DNA of 16,674 nt, from NCBI GenBank assembly GCA_035310125.1, contig DATGEP010000124.1:1-16674 (forward strand), given 5' to 3'. The first letter of the stretch is position 1, and each line of letters opens with the position of its first letter. Below, piece by piece: positions 13,883 to 16,674 of this stretch. The DNA is from DATGEP01 sp035310125. GTDB lineage: Bacteria > Chloroflexota > Ktedonobacteria > Ktedonobacterales > JADMIN01. Below the pieces are notes generated by a model. The model had not been told where the DNA came from. It was given only the letters and a program-made list of their open reading frames with translations, and did no database searches. The translations under genes and the position numbers were made by a program.

Positions 13883-15715
13883 TTAGCGAGGGTTGTTGAG
13901 CACCGGAATCTTGGAGACATTCCAGCGATTGTTGGCGCTCTTGACCTCAAACTGGACCATGGAGATGGCGTCCGTTGGGCAGCGGACGATGCAGAGGCCG
14001 CAGCGGATACACTTTTCCTCGTCAATGATCATGTCGGCGCCGCGCTCCCAGGTTGACTCGGCACGCTGGTGGAGCGTGTCGCCCTTCACGACGCGGGTGA
14101 GGCCCTCCATGCTGATGCAGTCGTAGGGGCAGATGTCTACGCAGCCGCTACAGAGGATGCAGATGGAGGGGTCAATGGTGATGTTGAGCTGGCACTGGAG
14201 GCAGCGCCGCGCCTGTGTGATCGCTTCTTCGGGGGAGTAGCCCGTTTCGGCTTCAACGGTGATACTGAAGCGCTTCTGCAGCGGGAGCGTGGGGATGACC
14301 TGATAGGGGATGGACTCGTAGTCGTCCACCATGCCGCGGCGGAAGTCCGGCAGCTCGATCTCGAGGGCTTCCTCAGCGGGCGAGTCCAGGCCGCCGAGGT
14401 AGAGATTGATGGCGCTCGCCGCCGCCTTGCCATCCGCGATGGCTGAGATGAGGTTGCGCGAGCCTTCGGTGAAGTCGCCGCCCGCGAAGAGGCCGGGATG
14501 GGTTGTCATCCAGGTGTCGCGGTCAATCAGGGGAATGCCCCACTTGTTGACGTCGAGATTGAGCTCCTTGGCGGGAATCCAGGAGGTGTCGGCATACTGG
14601 CCGAACGCGGAGATGACGGTGTCCACATCCAGCACGAACTCGGAGCCTGCGACGGGGACCGCTTTGCGGCGCCCGCTGGCGTCCGGGTCTCCCAGGCGGT
14701 TGCGGATCATCTTGAGGCCGCTGACGTGTGCGCTGTCGTCGCTGAGCACTTCGATGGGCGAGCAGAGGTAGATGAACTCGACATGCTCCAGCGTGGCCTC
14801 ATCCACCTCGTACTCATCGGAGGGCATCTCCTCCTTCGAGCGGCGGTAGAGCACGTAGACCTTCTCGGCGCCGAAACGCACGGCGGAACGGCAGCAGTCC
14901 ATCGCCGTGAAGCCGCCACCGAGGACGGCGACGCGCTTGCCGACGAAGACCGGCTCGCCAAAGTTGATCTTTTCGAGGAAGGGCAGCCCAGGGACGACGC
15001 CTTCGAGATCAGCGCCGGGCACCGCTTTATTGTACGGATCCGTAAGCGGATTGGAGAGCATGCAGCCGGCGCCGATGTAGACAGAATTGTAGTCGTGGAG
15101 CAGGTCGGTGAGCTGGACCTCTTTGCCGACGGTGGTATTGAGTTTGACTTCGACGCCCAGCGCCTCAAGATACTCGTCGCACTCTTCCTGCGTCACTTCA
15201 CGTGGCAGGCGCCAGACGGGGATGCCGCCGACCATCATGCCGCCGGGGGCGGGATACATGTCGTAGATGGTGACGGGATAGCCACGCTCGGCCAGCTCGC
15301 GGGCGCAGGCGATACCCGCTGAGCCGGCGCCGATGATGGCGACGTTCTTGTCTTTGGTGATCTTGGGCCGCTCAGGGAGGTGGCGGAATTCGCGGTGGTC
15401 GTGGGAGGCGCGCTTGAGCCAGCAGATGGAGACCTGCTTGCCGTCAATTTTGTTGCGGCGGCAGACCGGCTCGCAGGGCCGCGCGCAGGTGCGCCCGAGG
15501 ACGCCAGGCACGACGTTGCACTGCCGGTTCAGCAGGTAGGCCTCGTCGAAGCGGCCCTGCGAGATCAGTCCGATATAGTTCGCCACATCGGTGTGGGCGG
15601 GGCAGCCAACCTGGCATGGGATGTTGGTCTTGAACCAGTCAGGCTCGGCTTCTTCGGAGAAATAACGCTCATCCAGACCCGTATCCGGGTCCAGATTGGC
15701 AACCGGGTCTATCAT
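13883..15715 (-). CDS. GltD/DsrL-type FAD-NAD(P)H oxidoreductase with 2x[4Fe-4S]
   Basis: Iron-sulfur flavoprotein moving electrons between NAD(P)H and a ferredoxin-like or enzyme partner. Numbered from ATG 15715 (610 residues): the N-terminal Fe-S domain of the GltD/dihydropyrimidine dehydrogenase type has Cys34, 38, 66, 77, 81 and 85 (CARPCEPVC at 77-85). The FAD Rossmann motif GAGSAG is at 129-134. The NAD(P) motif GGGFTA is at 266-271. The second FAD contact AGGDFTEG is at 411-418. CLQC is at 505-508. Two CxxCxxCxxxCP ferredoxin motifs start at Cys519 and Cys569. This order matches DsrL and other GltD-fused ferredoxin proteins; plain GltD (about 480 residues) lacks the C-terminal ferredoxin. 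No gltB or dsr genes are in the window, so glutamate synthase function is doubtful. ATG 15715 has AAAGGG eight bases upstream; GTG 15745 has no site. A terminator-like hairpin follows. Confidence 0.9.
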   Translation of the reverse strand: MIDPVANLDPDTGLDERYFSEEAEPDWFKTNIPCQVGCPAHTDVANYIGLISQGRFDEAYLLNRQCNVVPGVLGRTCARPCEPVCRRNKIDGKQVSICWLKRASHDHREFRHLPERPKITKDKNVAIIGAGSAGIACARELAERGYPVTIYDMYPAPGGMMVGGIPVWRLPREVTQEECDEYLEALGVEVKLNTTVGKEVQLTDLLHDYNSVYIGAGCMLSNPLTDPYNKAVPGADLEGVVPGLPFLEKINFGEPVFVGKRVAVLGGGFTAMDCCRSAVRFGAEKVYVLYRRSKEEMPSDEYEVDEATLEHVEFIYLCSPIEVLSDDSAHVSGLKMIRNRLGDPDASGRRKAVPVAGSEFVLDVDTVISAFGQYADTSWIPAKELNLDVNKWGIPLIDRDTWMTTHPGLFAGGDFTEGSRNLISAIADGKAAASAINLYLGGLDSPAEEALEIELPDFRRGMVDDYESIPYQVIPTLPLQKRFSITVEAETGYSPEEAITQARRCLQCQLNITIDPSICILCSGCVDICPYDCISMEGLTRVVKGDTLHQRAESTWERGADMIIDEEKCIRCGLCIVRCPTDAISMVQFEVKSANNRWNVSKIPVLNNPR

Positions 15716-15879
15716 ACGCGAAACCCTTTCGGAACGCCCAGACACAGTTATCTTGAAGGAGTGCGCAAGATGTGCGCCGAGGCGTCACGGAGATGTTGGT
15801 AAAGCTGACCATATCGAGTACGCCGAGTCATCCGGCGACGTTCTCAGTAAAACGCCGACTCGCTAGCTCACCATGAAAC

Positions 15880-15909
15880 AGTATAGCATGGCGCCCCGGT
15901 GCGTGCCAC
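15880..15909 (-). promoter_or_regulatory. Putative extended -10 promoter of the flavoprotein gene
   Basis: On the minus strand TGCTATACT (15880-15888) is a full extended -10 (TGn plus TATACT). GTGGCA at 15904-15909 matches four of six -35 bases with an 18-base spacer. Transcription would begin near 15873, leaving a leader of about 158 bases before the ATG at 15715. No other promoter-like site as good was seen upstream of this gene. Confidence 0.45.
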
Positions 15910-15956
15910 ACATGGAACCCCGCGCGCATGCCGGGAAAGGGAACGTTATCCCCAGC

Positions 15957-15979
15957 GGGCGCGGCAGGCAGCGCCCCTA
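15957..15979. repeat. GGGCG…CGCCCCTA palindrome, copy C
   Basis: 23-bp unit with arms GGGCGC/GCGCCC around GGCAGGCA, ending in CTA. It differs from copies A and B only inside the loop (two substitutions). Lies in the gene-free right end, 25 bases before the first unit of the tandem array. Confidence 0.65.
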
Positions 15980-16036
15980 CACTCGCGCGGCGAGAGGGGG
16001 AGCGGTTGCCGTTTCTGCCGGGAACCTCACCCCCGG

Positions 16037-16059
16037 CCCCTCTCCCACGAGGAGAGGGG
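16037..16059. repeat. CCCCTCTCC-CACGA-GGAGAGGGG palindrome
   Basis: Nine perfect base pairs with a 5-base loop, preceded by CTCACCCCCGG. It sits between the first and second array cores as if inserted there. The CCTCACCCCCGGCCCCTCTCCC style is familiar from intergenic repeats in high-GC bacteria (from memory, not a search). No T-run, so not a terminator. Confidence 0.6.
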
Positions 16060-16540
16060 GGGGCGGAGGCGGTTGCCGTTTCTGCCGGAATCTGAGGTGG
16101 GAACGCAGGGGACGTAGAGTTTGAGGGAGAGGACGCGGCGGTTGGGGAAGCGAAGGGAGTTGCCGATTCTGCCGGAATCTCAGAATCAGCGGCGGAGGCG
16201 GTTGCCGTTTCTGCCGGAATTTCAGATTCGGTTGCCGTTTCTGCCGGAATACGGAAATCGGTTGCCGTTTTTGCCGGAATTTCAGATTCGGTTGCCGTTT
16301 CTGCCGGAATCTCAGAATCAGCGGCGGAGGCGGTTGCCGATTCTGCCGGAATATGAGATTTCGGTTGCCGATTCTGCCGGAATATGGGAATCGGTTGCCG
16401 TTTTTGCCGGAATTTCAGATTCGGTTGCCGATTCTGCCGGAATCTCAGAGGCGGTTGCCGATTCTGCCGGAATTTCAGATTCGGTGGCAGAGGCGGTTGC
16501 CGTTTCTGCCGGAATATGAGATTTCGGTGCTGGCGCAGGC

Positions 16541-16562
16541 GGGCGTCCACCGGACGCCCCTA
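16541..16562. repeat. GGGCG…CGCCCCTA palindrome, copy D
   Basis: GGGCGTCC (16541-16548) pairs perfectly with GGACGCCC around a short loop, followed by CTA. The arms match each other but differ from copies A-C beyond GGGCG/CGCCC, which is compensatory-looking variation. It interrupts the tandem array between its thirteenth and fourteenth cores. Confidence 0.6.
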
Positions 16563-16674
16563 CGAGAGCGCGGGTCGGCTCGACCGGGGAGCGGGGGAAT
16601 GGGGTTGCCGTTTTTGCCGCGATTTCGGGTCTCGGTATTGCCGCTGTGGTGTTGGAGTCTGAAGGGTTCATTGG

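Larger units (their letters stand above)
16004..16619. repeat. Tandem array, 14 copies of a GTTGCCGwTTyTGCCG core
   Basis: The core GTTGCCG-(T/A)-TT-(C/T)-TGCCG begins at 16005, 16072, 16159, 16201, 16231, 16261, 16291, 16333, 16364, 16394, 16424, 16454, 16496 and 16604. Most copies continue with GAAT and then TTCAGATTCG or CTCAGA. Spacing is 30 bases for seven steps, 42 for three, and 31 once. The 42-base steps carry an extra 12 bases, mostly CAGCGGCGGAGG-like. Each core contains TGCCG twice, nine bases apart, and CCGGAAT-TTCAG-ATTCGG can form an imperfect hairpin. Read on the minus strand the units encode SEIPAETATE-type repeats, but the frame breaks at the 31-base step and again near 16050. 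Spacers are too short and too alike for CRISPR. The array may continue past the window edge. Confidence 0.85.
15716..16674. other. Gene-poor, repeat-rich stretch
   Basis: I see no convincing gene in these 959 bases. They hold a likely minus-strand promoter near 15880-15909, a GGGCG…CGCCCCTA palindrome at 15957, a C/G-rich palindrome at 16037 and another at 16541, and a 14-copy tandem array from about 16004 to 16619. Long open frames cross the array in several frames because the unit has no stops; their translations are low-complexity and mutually exclusive. Confidence 0.7.

Noticed and set aside
12790..13899. 369-codon open frame on the plus strand opposite the GH3 gene
   Set aside because: It lies antisense to a gene with intact catalytic motifs. 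Its translation is low-complexity (G, V, R and H-rich), has no recognisable domain, and has no good ribosome site.
14498..15322. 274-codon open frame on the plus strand opposite the flavoprotein gene
   Set aside because: Antisense shadow of a clear FAD/NAD(P) protein in GC-rich DNA; its composition reflects the opposite strand's codon bias.
15828..16550. 240-codon minus-strand frame across the tandem array
   Set aside because: The repeat unit has no stops in several frames. This frame reads FRQNRQP in one part, IPAETATE in another and GRNGNR in a third, so it cannot be one conserved protein as it stands.
16004..16619. CRISPR array
   Set aside because: Intervals between cores are only about 14 bases and are themselves repeated, and no cas genes are present.

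Overview
The window is high-GC, densely coded bacterial DNA carrying 13 protein genes (one cut by the left edge) and no RNA genes. The mix points to a Chloroflexota-like organism, probably an uncultured soil or Ktedonobacteria-type lineage. It includes a PspA–PspAA pair, a DUF1707/LiaF-like soluble protein, a GH3 lipoprotein with a T/P-rich linker, a BcsA/XagB-like polysaccharide synthase beside a GT-C enzyme and a GH5 enzyme, and intergenic palindromes ending in CGCCCCTA. The taxonomic guess is inference from gene content and style, not a search result.

Left block (1–3552, minus strand): an 8-TM membrane protein of unknown function, a phosphomannomutase/phosphoglucomutase, then PspA and PspAA in a tight pair for envelope stress. 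A consensus TATAAT lies upstream of the membrane protein. The PspA Shine-Dalgarno sits in a small perfect hairpin.

Central block (3754–11310, plus strand): a thioredoxin-fold [2Fe-2S] ferredoxin, a cytoplasmic class-A-beta-lactamase-like serine hydrolase, an M55 D-aminopeptidase preceded by a seven-codon mini-ORF, and then a three-gene polysaccharide module. That module consists of a membrane GT2 synthase, a GT39/PMT-like GT-C glycosyltransferase and a membrane-anchored GH5 glycosidase. The last two overlap by 4 nt. The natural reading is that the module makes, decorates and trims or releases a surface glycan, but no product can be named from sequence.

Right block (11337–15715, minus strand): a LiaF-like protein, a GH3 beta-N-acetylhexosaminidase-type lipoprotein, and a GltD/DsrL-type flavoprotein with N-terminal Fe-S-binding and C-terminal double [4Fe-4S] domains.

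The right end (15716–16674) holds no convincing gene. It carries a likely promoter for the flavoprotein, palindromes, and a 14-copy tandem array built on a GTTGCCG-w-TTyTGCCGG core with 30- and 42-bp spacing. Other non-coding structure includes five dispersed palindromes of a GGGC…GCCC(C)TA family and a 52-bp element at 12289–12340 that folds on paper into a gap-free three-way junction. No single undescribed system is obvious. The polysaccharide module and the non-coding repeat families are the best candidates for a second look.
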